From assembly GCA_018398585.1 (NCBI GenBank), contig JAGTTD010000014.1, positions 18,971,387-19,035,386 of the forward strand: 64,000 bases of DNA, written 5' to 3'. Source of the stretch: Simmondsia chinensis (Eukaryota > Streptophyta > Magnoliopsida > Caryophyllales > Simmondsiaceae). The notes under the pieces were generated by a model. It was not told the DNA's origin. It made no database searches and saw only the letters and a list, made by a program, of their open reading frames with translations. Both the position numbers and the translations under genes were made by a program. Shown piece by piece: positions 43,108 through 54,734 of the stretch (within the stretch, counting starts at the first letter, position 1; the number at the start of each line of letters is the position of its first letter).

Positions 43108-44486
43108 TGATGTGCATGGTGTATGCTTACAAGTGCACTAAATCATATCAAGTAATAAAGAAGTGAGTAGAGTATCATCTCACGAGGATTGTTATTAAAT
43201 GAGTGCTAAAATTTGTAGTTTTAGTGCTAATTGAAAATTGAAATTGCAGTTTTTGAAATGGAGTAAACAAAATGAGAAGAACAAAATTTGGTTATTGATT
43301 TTTAAAATGTTTTTCTAATTGAATAAGATCCAAGGCATCTGATTTCACCTAGTTGCATTAATGTGCCTTTCTATTCTCGGTATTCAAGTTGTTATTACAT
43401 GTTGATGGTTGAAAATCCTAATTTACTAAATATTCCCTCTTGAGCAACACGTAGCATAATGTTTTACATATTAACTCATCAATCTCTTGCATGAATTTAA
43501 ATAAGAAAAGAGTTTTGAGGATCCATAGTTTTTAATTAAGACGACACAAATCGCGTTAATCTATCTCTAACATTCACTCAATTTGTGGTGTTCATCATTT
43601 CAGCAATCATCATAAATCTCCTATCAGACTCATTATGAATCATTATAGGCTTTGAATACTGATCAAGCATTCAAAACTCATGAATAACAATGATAAACAC
43701 TCAAACCGTGCAATAAATGAACTTTGAATTTGTTGAATTAAAGAAGAGCGTATATTACAACGTAGACTATATCGTAGCCTTGGAAAGAAAAAATTAGTAA
43801 ACTAAGAAAAAATCCATGAGCTTAAAGAAGAAAGGATAGAAAGAACTTAGAAATGCAAAATTACAAACCAAACTCTTCATTCCTTCCTTCTTTCCTTCCC
43901 TACGGTTTTCCTAGGCTCTCTACTACTTTGTATTGAGTTTTTGCTGCATGAATTGATGATAAAACACTTAAAAAACCTCCCCATTCATAGAACATGAGGT
44001 TGAAAATACTTAGAATAAAAAAATTTTACAAGGTTAAACCTTATTGCACCTCCTTGCCACCCATGATTTGCAAGTTGTAAATTTTGCTGACTTTGTTCAG
44101 TTTTTTCATTCTTTACACCACCCAAATTCAGTCCGGACATCAACTTGAATATGTTTTTGAAGTGTACAATGCATCCTTGCTCTTGATTTGTCCATTTAGC
44201 CGCCCAAATTTGCAATATGTAACAAATTGTACATGTTTGTTGTTAATCCTTGCTTTAGCCGTGTAAAATGATGTGTTTAGCCCATTTTTTGCTTTTGTTT
44301 GATGTATCTCTCATTAATTTATTGATGTTGATGATAAAACCTAGAAAGAATTAGCATAAATTTAGTGTTTTTGCAAGGAAATAAAGATAGGAGTAAAAAA
44401 GAGCAAAAGTGATAAAAGTTTGATGTATATGGTTTGAAAATGAACCTAAATGATATGAACAATTATATACCAAATTAGACTTTTCA
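43108..44486 (-). repeat. 3' LTR of Athila-like E
   Basis: Pairs with 52005-52975 over about 960 bp (shared words include CAAGTAATAAA, GTGAGTAGAGTATCATC, ACGAGGATTGTTATT). The right end at 44486 is set by a purine tract on the minus strand (TTTGGGGGTATTT). Its TATA box is mutated (CTATGAATGG) where the other LTR has CTATAAATAGGG. Confidence 0.85.
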
Positions 44487-46190
44487 AAATACCCCCAAAC
44501 ATAAATCTTGCTCATCCTCGGGCAAGGTTTAACTTGAAAGCGCATAATCTCATGCTTTTTAAAATTTTTTTAACACAATTCAAAGCAAGACTACTTCTAT
44601 TAGGAAAGAATGACAGAGGTTCAAAGTTTAAGATTCTAACAGAAAAACAATCACCTAGGTAACCGAATTCAACAATTGGCCAAGCAAATTAAGTTTATCC
44701 TTTCTTTCTAATCTCAAGACATTCAAACCGAATCGATGACCAAAATCATGCACTCATAACAAAACTTTTCAGGTATGCCCAAGACTAAAAGTTATTCACA
44801 AAGTTTTTCCTCCCTTTTCTATTTATAATATTTATGAGGGACTGATTTGCCCTAGTCAATCCCGGTCCATAAGTATATCTCTAACGAGAATCAAACTCCT
44901 AACCCCTGGGCAAATACTGCACGGGTAAGAGACACCACCACTTAAATGTCCTCATTATGACTACACGAGTATATCTTCAGCAAGAATCGAACTCCTGACC
45001 CTTGGGCGATGCCAACATGGGTAAGAGATAGCACCACTGCAACGCCCTCATGTTGGGCAGCACATATCTTGAAATGCTTATATGAAATAGCGATGCTAGA
45101 GATGCCTCCCTCATTTTCTCTATCTTTGGTTTTTTGAATATTTTTCTTTAGGCTTAAGCATTACTTTTCAAAGTTTATTATGCAAATGATAATCTTAATG
45201 TAATTCATTCAAATTTAAGCATCTTTTAATCAGAAAGAAAGGTAAAACAATCATGCTAATTTGTGAGCTTAGATACCGTGGTTCTCTCAAGGTAGTGCCT
45301 TTAGAATAGATCATGATTTGCAATTAAAACACAAAAATAATTGATTCTCAAGTTATTCAAATCTAACTAAAGTAAACAAGCTAAAAAGAGTAGAAAAAAT
45401 TGCCTAAAAACCATGATGATAAGATTTTAAAAAAAAAATTTATGATCTTAAATTGGTTCAAAATAAAATTTAAAAAGATTAATGATCTACACTATAAAAA
45501 ATACAAAATCTTTTTGCTAGCCGACATTAGAACACAAAAACAATGGATTCGCAAGTTATTCAAATCTAGCTAAAGTAAACAAGCTAAAAAGAGTAGAAAA
45601 ATTGCCTAAAAAGCATGATAAGATTTGCAATTAGGACACAAAAACAATTGATTCTCAAGTTATTCAAATCTAACTAAAGTAAACCAGCTAAAAAGAGTAG
45701 AAAAATTGCCTAAAACGCATGATGATAAGATTTTTTTATCTTAAATTGGTCCAAAATAAATTTAAAAAAGATTAATGATCTACACTATAAAAAATATAAA
45801 TTTTTTTGCTAGCTAACATTATCTACATTGTTGTGCAAAGGCTCAGAACTCGGGGAGGCACTAAAGTCAATTCTAAAAGATAAACTAGGACAATACACGA
45901 AAATGTTTTGAAAAGTTTTGTTCAAAATTAAAAAATTGTCTCTCCCACCCCCAAATTTAAAGTTAACATTATCCTCAATGTTAAAAGAAATACAAAGAAC
46001 GAAGCAGTAGGTGAGAGATACTTCCTAGGTTTGACGTTGCTTTTAGATGGTGAATGTTATCATCATGTTACCCCCAAACTTGTTTCAAAAATCTGTTGAA
46101 TAAAATGTACAAAAATATTAAAAAATAATAAAAATTAAAATAAATTAAAAGTAAAGAAGTGAGGAAAGGAAAACTTGGATTGCCTCCTAA
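44487..46190 (-). other. 3' non-coding region of E between integrase and LTR
   Basis: AT-rich, with no frame of more than about 40 codons carrying any signature. In Athila elements this region may hold an envelope-like gene, but none is visible here. It includes a triplicated segment at 45310-45835 and two similar stretches at about 44860-44960 and 44965-45055 with GAATCRAACTCCTRACCC, an imperfect duplication. Confidence 0.6.
45310..45835. repeat. Tandem triplication in the 3' region of E
   Basis: The segment ATTCAAATCTAACTAAAGTAAA...AGCTAAAAAGAGTAGAAAAATTGCC occurs at about 45355-45410, 45558-45612 and 45660-45715. The flanking GATCTACACTATAAAAAATA stretch appears twice (about 45485 and 45778). 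The units are 100 to 200 bp and slightly diverged. Confidence 0.8.
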
Positions 46191-47560
46191 GAAGCGCTTA
46201 AGTTATAGTCGTTAGCTCGACTTTTCGGGTAGGTCATTCAACTTCGTTGAGATGAATGGAGGTCTTCTGTGGCTCGAGCTCTCCATCAATATAGGGTTTT
46301 AGCCTTTGACCATTAACTTTGAATGTGCCTTCTTCCTATCTTGAATCTCAACTGTGCCATATGGAAAGACACAGGTTGCAATGAAGGGTCCTAACCATTT
46401 GGAGTGCAATTTCTCTGAGAAAAGTCGTAATTGGGAGTTAAAAAGTAAAACTTTTTGTCCGAGTATGAATTCCTTGTTCAGAATGTGTTTGTTATGCTAT
46501 CTTTTGGTTCGGTCCTTGACCTTGTAAATTTGAGCATTTTCATAGGCTTCATTTCTGAACTCATCCATTTCATTGATTTGTAGTAATCTCTTCTTTCCTG
46601 CAGCTTCCAAGCTGAAATTCATGGTTTTTATGGCCCAATATGCTTTATATTCTACTTCTACTGGTAAATGACATGCCTTGTCATAAACCAGTCGATATGG
46701 AGACATTCCAATTGGTGTTTTGAATGCTGTTCTATGTGCGCACAGTGCATCATCTAACTTTTTCAACCAATTTTTTCTAGAAGCACTAATGGTGGTTTCA
46801 AGAATAGTTTTCAATTCTTGATTTGAAATTTTCACTTGGCCGCTTGTTTGAGGATAGTATGGGGCACCCAAATGGTGTGTGACTCCATACTGACTCAATA
46901 AAGCTTTAAGTTGACTGTCACAAAAGTGTTTCCTACTATCACTCATAATTGCTCTAGGAGTTCTAAATTGAGAAAACATGTTCTTTCTTACAAAGTTGAC
47001 CACAACTTTTGCGTCATTGGTCGAAAAAGCTGCTGCTTTAGCCCACTTTGTACATAATCTACAGCAACCAAAATAAATCTGTTAGAAAATGATGAAGGAA
47101 AAGGACCCATGAAATCAATCCCAAAATGTAAAATAATTCAACAACTAAAATGTTATTTAAGGGGCATTTCATGTCTCTTAGAAATATTTCCTGCTCTTTG
47201 ACATCAATCACATTTACTAATAAATTTGAAAGCAACTTTAAAAAGTGTAGGCCAATAAAACCCTAATTGTAAAACCTTAGCTGTAGTTCTTCTTCCACCA
47301 TAATGACCACCAGTTTCCAAGGAATGGCAATGACGCAGAATGTCTTCCATTTCTTCTTTAGGTACGCACCTCCTAATGATTTGGTCCGTACAATGCTTAT
47401 ATAAGAATGATTCTTCCCAAAAACAGCACCTTAAATTAGCGAAGAACTTCTTCTTTTGTTGATATGTCATGTCCTTGAGCAGTTCCCGTGCAACCAAATA
47501 GTTAATAATGTCATCGTACCATGGATAATTAAGGTTTTTGCTTACCATCATAAGACTTTC
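46191..47560 (-). pseudogene. Athila-like E integrase
   Basis: The minus-strand frame at 47551-47204 has YPWYDDIINYLVARELL and the zinc-binding region (HCHSLETGGHYGGRRTTAKVLQLGFYWP). Broken frames then cover the first catalytic Asp (IDFMGPFPSS near 47110). The frame at 47003-46497 carries [13 protein letters not shown] with the second Asp, [23 protein letters not shown] and the Athila signature [29 protein letters not shown]. The tail to 46190 reads ...RLKPYIDGELEP in a shifted frame, the usual end of this polyprotein. Confidence 0.85.
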
Positions 47561-48895
47561 ATCTGGGAATTTTTCATTGATAGTGGGAATTTTTCATTGA
47601 TGGAGGGACTTTTGTCCTCTTGTTCATGGCGTGATAAATGATCCGCCACAACATTCCCTGTTCCTGTTTTATCTGGGATTTCTAAATTGAATTTTTGAAG
47701 TAATAAAATCCATCTTATCAGTCTTGGTTTCGCACCTTGTTTTGCAAAGAGGTATTGAAGAGGAGAATGATCAGTATAATTAATTACCTTAGAGTTTAGC
47801 AAGGGGGAACAAAATTTATCAAATGCAAAAACAACAGCTAGTAATTCCTTCTCGATGGTAGTATAATTAACCTATGTGTCTGTTAAAGTCTTAGTAGCAT
47901 AGTAAATTGCATGAAAATTTTGTTCCTTCTTTGGCCTAGCACGACCCCTACTGCAAAGTAATTAACATCGCACATAAGTTCAAAGTGTAAGGTCAATTCG
48001 ATGCTATGATTATTGATGCTGATACTAGTTTTTCCTTCAAAGTTTCAAAAGCATGCATACAGTCATTATCAAAGTTAAAAGGGACATCCTTCATTGACAA
48101 ATTGCAAAGAGGCTTAGTGATCTTAGAAAAGTCCTTAATAAACCTTCTATAGAAATTTGCATGATCCAAGAAACTTCTAATGCCCTTAACATTAGTAGGG
48201 GGCGGTAATCGCTCTATCACTTTAGTTTTTTGCTCTATCAACCTCAATTCCCTTTTTTGAAATCATATGCCCGAACTCAATCCCTTCCTGTACCATGAAA
48301 TGACATTTGTCCCAATTCAAAACATGATTAGTGTTAGTGCATCCTTGTAAGACCATGGAGAGGTTAGCTAAACAATCATCAAATGAGGCACCAAAGACTA
48401 AAAAATCATCCATAAATACTTCTATGAAAATTTTCACCATGTCTCTAAAGATTGCCATCACACACTGCCGAAATGTGGTAGGAGCATTGCATAATCCAAA
48501 AGGCATTCTTCTATAGGGAAAGGTACCATATGGACAAGTAAAAGTGGTCTTTTCTTGATCTTTCAGTGCTATGGCAATTTGGTTGTATCTTGAATAACCA
48601 TCATGGAAATAGTAAAATGAATGGCCGGCAAGTTTTTTAACATTTGATCAATGAATGGTAAGGGAAAATGGTCTTTTCGGGTGGCATAATTAAGTTTTCT
48701 GTAATCTATACATGCCTTCCACCCTGTGACGGTCCTAGTAGGGATGAGCTCATTATTCTCATTTTTCATTACGGTTAGCCACCCTTTCTTTAGAACTACT
48801 TGCACTGGACTTACCCATGGACTATCAGATATGGGATAAATGATCCCGGCATCTAATAACTTGACAACATATTTTCTTACCACCTCCTTCATAGC
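47561..48895 (-). pseudogene. Athila-like E reverse transcriptase and RNase H
   Basis: Minus strand: VVKLLDAGIIYPISDSPWVSPVQVVLKKGW (48880-48780), TGWKACIDYRKLNYATRKDHFPLPFIDQML, a shift, MPFGLCNAPTTFRQCVMAIF (48506), the active site VFMDDFLVFG (48420) and FGHMISKKGIEVDRAK. Next come FYRRFIKDFSKITKPL (48150) and an RNase H end with [28 protein letters not shown] and [10 protein letters not shown] (47790-47630). A 24-bp stretch with TGGGAATTTTTCATTGAT is duplicated in tandem at 47557-47605. Shifts and stops are present. Confidence 0.87.
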
Positions 48896-49066
48896 AGTGT
48901 TTAATCGACTTTGTGGCTACATGGTAGGCTTGAAGCTTATCTTCCATGAGAATCTTGTGCAAGCATAAGGAAGGACTGATTCCCTGGATGTCTGAAAGGA
49001 TCCATCCAATGGCTGATTTATACTCCCTTTGAACTCTAAGCAACCTTTCTTGTTCGACATTACTCA

Positions 49067-49830
49067 AAGAAGCATTAATAATGACAGGATAAGTGTTAGA
49101 ATTGCCAAGATAAGCATACTTGAGGTGAGCAATGGCTTGAGTTCAAGATTTGGAGGCTCATCTTCCCCTTTTCTTTGCCGAGTTTCAATCTCTTATATAT
49201 CCTCTATTCTTGCTTCATGGTGTGAATAGGTATTAGGCACATTTGGTTATCAATCAGTCTTAGTGTCTAAAGTCCCTAACTTTGTTAGACACACCTCAAG
49301 TTGTAACTTAGGGAGTGTGTCCTTGAACTTTTTGGATGCCAAATTGTCTATAAAATCAACCTCAAAAGAAGAATCCATGTCAGTGGGGAATTTCATAGCA
49401 TTAAAAATGTTGAAGGTTATTTGTTCATCTTGCACTCTTGAAATAAGTTTCCCTTGTTGCACATCGATCTGGGTCTTTCCTGTAGCAAGGAAGGGTTGTC
49501 CAAGAATAAGAGGTATCACTCGATTCTCTTCCATATCAAGTACTATGAAATCGGCCGGAAAGATGAATTTGTCAGCCTTCAATAAGGCGTCTTCAACCAC
49601 TCCTCTTGGATACTTGATCAATTTGTCCGCAAGTTAGAGAGATACTGTAGTTGGTTTCACCTCTCCTAAGCTAAGCTTCCTGAACACAAAGAGGCACATT
49701 AAATTAATGCTTGCACCTAAATCACATAAAATTTTATCAAAGCTAATGGTGCAAGGCATAGTGAAACTTCCTGGATCTTTTAGCTTGGGAGGTAACTTTT
49801 TTTTAGCGTATGGCATTGCATTCCTCAGTT
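49067..49830 (-). pseudogene. Athila-like E aspartic protease region
   Basis: The minus-strand frame starts near [17 protein letters not shown] (49800). The catalytic block [10 protein letters not shown] follows (49725-49696), where Athila-type proteases have D(L/S)GAS. A stop comes after TVSL, then the frame LIKYPRGVVEDALLKADKFIFPADFIVLDMEEN and PLILGQPFLATGKTQIDVQQGKL (49620-49450). The ILGQPFLATG block is the second protease hallmark. It lies between gag and RT as expected. Confidence 0.85.
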
Positions 49831-51527
49831 AGTGCCATTGTTTTGAATTTCCCAACTTCCTTTTGTTAAATAAGATTTCCTGAAAATATTTAGGCATCTG
49901 CTCCAACGTATCAGCAAAAGGGACATTAATACGTAATTTTTTAAAACTTCCAAAAAATTAGCAAATTGTTCGTCCGCTTTTGTCTTTTTCAAACGCTGAG
50001 GAACGGGACCTTCGGTTTGAAGGGTTGAGGTTGAGCCCTTTTTGATTCATCTTTATTTTGGATTTTTTTCCCTTCCTCATTTTCAGTTTCTTGGTTTGTG
50101 TCTGTGGACAGGTCAATTAGGGGTTGTTCGTTTTGTGCGGTCTTAGTTACCTGAGTTGGTTTATTTAGAGTTTTCCTTCTTTTTAATTTGATTACTTTGA
50201 CATGCTCTCGTGGGTTTGTAATTGTGTTACTAGGCAAGGAACCTTGAGACCTTTCAGAGAGTTGGTTTGAAGTCCTATTTAGGTCTCGAGGTTTCTAAGC
50301 AAATCTTCTTGGTTTCGGATAGAAGCTTCTTGATTTTGAAGATTTATTTGTGTTTGTTGTGTGAAACTTCTAGTTTCTTGCATAAACTTATTGAACATAT
50401 TTTCAAGATCAATTTTCTTTTCTGGTTATGTGTGAATGGGCTATTTTTGAATCCCTGGGTTACTCCATACAAAAATTTGGATGGTTTCTCCACCTGGGAT
50501 TGTAAGTGTTAGAGAAGGGATTGTGTTGTGATTTTTGAAAATTTGAAACAAACTAGCTTGCTCGTGATTTAAAGAGTATGTAGCGAAGGGTTTCCTTGTC
50601 TGACATTCGATGCTCGCATGATTTCCTTCACAAAACTCGCATGTTAGCATAGGAGATTGTATGGCATTAAGACCTATGTTACCCAATTGTTTTTTAATCA
50701 TCAAAATTTGAACGGATAACGTGGTTAATATTTCTACTTCGTGAATCTTGTAGGCATCCTTTGCATTGTTCGATCAGCTTTGTTACTAGCCATTACCTCT
50801 AGCAACTTGTATGCTTCGTTTGGTGTCTTGTTGTTTAAGGCTCCTCCAGAATCCACCATCGGTTGGGTATTAGGTGCCAAACATTTGTAAAAAGTTTGGA
50901 ATTACATCCAAACTGGTAAACCACGATGTGGGCACCTTCTTAAATGCTCTTTATATTATTTCCATGTGTCGTACAATGATTCCATATCATATTGCCTAAA
51001 TAGGTAATGTCATTCCTCATTTTGGTTGATTTAGTTGGTGGAAAATATTTAGCAAGAAATTTTTGTGCCAAATAATCCCATGTGGTGATGGTACATGCGG
51101 GCAATGACATTAACCATGCCTTGGCCTTGTCCTTTAGTGAGAACAGGTATGGTCTTAAGGGAATGGCATCATCACTGTTGCCATTGTGCTTAAGTGTATC
51201 ACATATCTCAAGAAAGCTAGTGATGTGCAGATTCAGGACCTCACTAGGTAGACCGCCCAATTGAACTTTCTATTGAATCATTTGTATTATTGTGGGTTTT
51301 ATTTCAAAATTGTTTGCTTGTATTGTTGGGCAATGAATGCTGGAAGTGTGTCCACCAATAGTTGGGACTGCATAATCCTTTAAAGCTCCTTCATTATCAT
51401 TATTTTCATTAGACATTGTTTCAGTTTGTTTGGTTTTCCTGATTTGTCGAAGTGCTCTTTCGGTTTCAGGATCCAAAGGAATTATTTCATTTTCGTTTTG
51501 ATTTTTCATATAAAGTAAGAAACACAA
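49831..51527 (-). pseudogene. Athila-like E gag
   Basis: The first frame (51527-51270) has an acidic N-terminus (PLDPETERALRQIRK). The capsid follows from 51260 with HITSFLEICDTLKHNGNSDDAI, FSLKDKAKAWLMSLP, TTWDYLAQKFLAKYFPPTKSTKMRNDI. A shift then breaks the frame at about 50990. Fragments of the C-terminal region are visible (CEFCEGNHASIECQ, a Cys-poor knuckle near 50625; a Lys/Gln-rich stretch at 50237-49989). The pattern matches Athila gag. Confidence 0.85.
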
Positions 51528-51984
51528 ACATAAAAGTTAAAAGAAAGATAACAGAAATGAGAAAGAACCAAAACACCACAATATAATACGAAGCTCAACT
51601 AAACCAAATTTTTAGGCGCGGGGGGGGGGGGGGGGGGGGGGGGGGGGGTAGTAACACCAATGATTTGAAAATCATAAAAATAATAATTTTAATTATCAAA
51701 ATGTTAACAAAGTAAACTTATGGATAAAATAAAGATGAAAATAAGGAGAAAATACAAGAAAAATAACAAAATAACACAAACTTAACAAAACACAATTTTA
51801 CAGGGGGAGGGGTGCTATATGAATTTTTCAAAAAACTTTACAAATAAAATCAAATGAATGAAATAATTGAAAGAAAAGAATTTTATTCTTCAAACTTAAA
51901 TAAAATTTAAAAATTTTCACAAAACAACTTCAAATTAGTGCTAAAACTGGTTGGTATCAATATCACTGAAATAAGAACAATCTT
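51528..51984 (-). other. 5' untranslated leader of E, with a 30-G run
   Basis: AT-rich leader between the primer site and gag. It holds a homopolymer of 30 G on the plus strand (51619-51648; C in the element's sense) and a shorter G-rich site at 51801-51813. Nothing coding is seen. Confidence 0.7.
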
Positions 51985-51998
51985 CGGCAACGGCGCCA
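51985..51998 (-). other. Primer binding site of E (tRNA-Asp type)
   Basis: Minus-strand TGGCGCCGTTGCCG is complementary to the 3' end of plant tRNA-Asp, the usual primer of Athila elements. It lies six bases from the LTR end at 52005. Confidence 0.88.
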
Positions 51999-52004
51999 AA
52001 ATCT

Positions 52005-52975
52005 TGATGTACTTGGTGTATGCTTATCAAGTGCACCTAATCATATCAAGTAATAAATAAGTGAGTAGAGTATCATCCCACGAGGATTGTTATTGAATGA
52101 GTACCGAAATTAGTAGTTTTAGTGCTATTTGGAAAACCGAAATTGTAGTTTTTGATATGAAACAAACAAAATGAAAAGAACTAAATTAGGTTACTGATTT
52201 TTAGAAAGGTTTTTAGATTAAATAAGGTCCAAGGCATACAATTTCACCTAGTTGCATTAATACGTTTTTCTACTCTTGGTATTCAAGTTGTTATTACATG
52301 TTGATGGTCGAAAATCTTAGTTTACTAAATATTCTCTCTCGAGCAACACTTATCGTACTCTTTTACATATTAACTCATCAATATCTTGCATGAATTTAAA
52401 TAAGAAAAGAGTTTTAAAGATCCATGGTTTTCACTTAAGACCACACAATTTGCGTTAACCTATCTCCAGTATTCACTCAATTTGTGGTGTATATCATTTT
52501 AGCAATCATCATAAATCTCCCCTCAGACTCATTATGAATCATTATAGGCTTTAAATAGTGATCAAGCATTCAAAACTCATGAAGAATAACGATAAACACT
52601 CAAACAACGCAATAAATAAACTTTGAATATGTGGAATTAGAAAAGAGCGTATATTACAACTTAGGCTACATCATAGCCTTGGAAAGACAAATTAGTTCAT
52701 GGTATACATAATATAAAGCAAAACTAAGACAAAATCCATGAACTTAAAGAAGAAAGGATAGAAAGAACTTAAAAATCAAAATTATAAACCAAACTCTTCT
52801 TTCTTTCTTTCCTTCCCTATAGTTTTCCTAAGCTCTCTACTACTTTGTATTGAGTTTTTGCTGCATGAACTGATGATAGAAAACTTTCACAAACTCCCTA
52901 TTTATAGTACATGCTGTTGGAAATACTTAGAATAAAAATTTTACAAGCTTAAACCTTATTGCAATTCCTTGCCAC
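52005..52975 (-). repeat. 5' LTR of E, truncated at its far end
   Basis: Matches 43108-44060 closely. A TATA box (minus-strand TATAAATA, 52899-52906) is intact. At about 52975, within GCCACCCAT, the match to the other LTR stops and copia LTR sequence begins, so about 400 bp of U3 are gone. Confidence 0.85.
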
Positions 52976-54086
52976 CCATATTTACCCATGAGATGGGTAA
53001 ATTTAATTTTGACAAACATTATTCATGAGATAAATAAAAGTTAAGAATTATAAAATAAAATAATTTTTGAAAATCAAATTTCATAAGATAAATTTTTACC
53101 TGTGAAAAACAAAGCCAAAAAAAAAAAAAAAAAAGAAGAAAAATCATAAAATCTAGTCGCGATTCGTGTAATCGCTAATAGACTAACCAGTGTGAGAAGG
53201 GGAGGATCCATGCCATTAGGCATGGACCAATAATTGAATGCCATGTGGCACGCAGTGACAGGGCAAAAACACGCATGAACTGTGTAATTAAATGACACGT
53301 TTTGACGCTTTTTTTTTGTTAAGCGCTACATTTTGATTTATACTAGTGAATCCCACATCAAAAATTGGTTGCTTACTATAAATAGAGATACATAATCTAA
53401 AGGTTGGGTAATCAGTTCAGAAATAAAGTTTTATGAAATTGTTGACTTTCAAAGACCTAGAGGAGGAGAAAAGTTTCTCTTGAAAATTTTCTTTCCTGAA
53501 GTTTAATATTTTTCATAACCCACTCTCTAGGTGGTTCGAGGTCATTGCCTCAAAGATCGCTAGGTCTTAGTTTTCTCGGCTTTAGAGAGTTTTATTATTA
53601 ATTTTGGTATTCTTCCTGTATTCTTTATTTGGAGTAATTCCGGGTATGTTCTTTTTTTTCTTCTCCTTTAAGTTTTTTGCTTTTCTATTATATGTCGTTT
53701 TTCTTATTATGCCTGTTTAAGTTTATGTTATTGTTATGAATGTATTAGAGTAGAGGCCCGTAGATTTAAATTATGAATTTTAATATGTAGATTTAAAATT
53801 AAGAATTTTAAGTCAATCTTAGGTTTAGAATTAGGAATTTTAAACCCTTTCACTACATTAAAATTTATTAAATTAGGGAGAATTTTTGAAATCCGTCCCA
53901 ACAATTGGTATAAGAGCAAAGAGATCTATAAAAATGACCCTTTTCCAGGGAACTCTCACACGTGAGGTGTTATGAAGCGTAGCTCTCTGCCCGGGGGCTT
54001 AGGTAGTGAAAAGAGTCTGCTACGCTGAGTGCTCTGGAGGGTGCCCTTTGTTGTGACCACAGTTAGAAAACTGTGAGCCCGGCAAT
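52976..54086 (+). repeat. 5' LTR of copia D, 3' portion
   Basis: Begins inside the ATTCAT/ATGAAT palindrome region (tttacccatgagatgggtaa), which in C lies about 1.08 kb from the LTR start, and ends ...CCCGGCA before the primer site. The LTR of C aligns over most of this length in reverse complement. Confidence 0.85.
53377..53384 (+). promoter_or_regulatory. TATA box of copia D LTR (TATAAATA)
   Basis: CTATAAATAGAGATAC lies 28 bp after TCCCACATCAAAAATTGG, the same arrangement as in both LTRs of C. It predicts transcript starts near 53410. Confidence 0.75.
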
Positions 54087-54088
54087 TG

Positions 54089-54101
54089 GTATTAGAGCCA
54101 G
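54089..54101 (+). other. Primer binding site of copia D
   Basis: TGGTATTAGAGCC, the tRNA-iMet site with one C-to-T change relative to TGGTATCAGAGCC, two bases after the LTR. Confidence 0.88.
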
Positions 54102-54388
54102 CCTCTGATTACATTCATAATATCCATGAATAAGTATAATAAGACTGAAATAAAAAGACTTATGGTTTAACAAAATAGAGATTTTATTAAGAAGGAAAGA
54201 TTGCTTAAAGTAACGATTTAAATTGTTTAAATAGTTAATGAATTAATAGTTAAGTAGATTGTTTGAGTTATGGATTTAAATTATTTAAATCAGTAATAAA
54301 TTTTGAGTTAATTTAGATTAGTAATATTAAAACTGGCAGTCATGATGATCGTATAATGAGATTGTGCGTTCTTGATCATGATTTACTA

Positions 54389-54575
54389 AATCGGATGAAA
54401 TTGATCTAACGAGATTAGATTCAATTACTTTTTATGAAAATGGATAAAATTGATCTAATGAGATTAGATTCAATTACTTTCTGAGAAATCAGATAAAATT
54501 GATTTAATGAGATTATGGTCAATTACTTTTTACGATATTTGATAAAATTGATCTAATGAGATTAGATTCAATTCT
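54389..54575 (+). repeat. 49-bp tandem repeat, four units, in leader of D
   Basis: Unit GATAAAATTGATCTAATGAG plus ATTAGATTCAATTACTTTT and a variable tail, at about 54395, 54442, 54491 and 54541. The same words occur inverted in the leader of C (about 27190-27345). Confidence 0.82.
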
Positions 54576-54734
54576 AAATTAAATATTTTAAAATTAATTT
54601 AAATTACTCAGGGCTGACTTTAGCATTTTTAAATTAAAATTTTTTTGGGAATGTTTAAACTTTAGTACTGATTTACATAATAATTAAAATTAATTTTTAT
54701 TAATTCATTTAATTTTTGAATGAGATTTTGAAAT

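Larger units (their letters stand above)
43108..52975 (-). mobile_element. Athila-like Ty3/gypsy element E
   Basis: Minus-strand element with a 3' LTR (43108-44486), a long non-coding 3' region, pol, protease, gag, a tRNA-Asp primer site and a truncated 5' LTR (52005-52975). The order PR-RT-RH-INT, the protease block [10 protein letters not shown], the RT site FMDD and the tRNA-Asp site all fit Athila. No envelope-like frame was recognised in the 3' region. The element is inactive (many stops and shifts). Its right end is fused to element D, so no target duplication can be shown. Confidence 0.88.

Noticed and set aside
44860..45060. Sequence with GAATCGAACTCC considered as a tRNA gene (T-loop-like word)
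   Set aside because: GAATCRAACTCCTRACC resembles the complement of a T-arm, but no cloverleaf could be drawn and the phrase is duplicated as part of element E; it may be a degenerate repeat with an old tRNA-like word.
44487..46190. Envelope-like gene of Athila E
   Set aside because: No frame longer than about 40 codons with a membrane segment was seen in this region; absence is reported rather than guessing.
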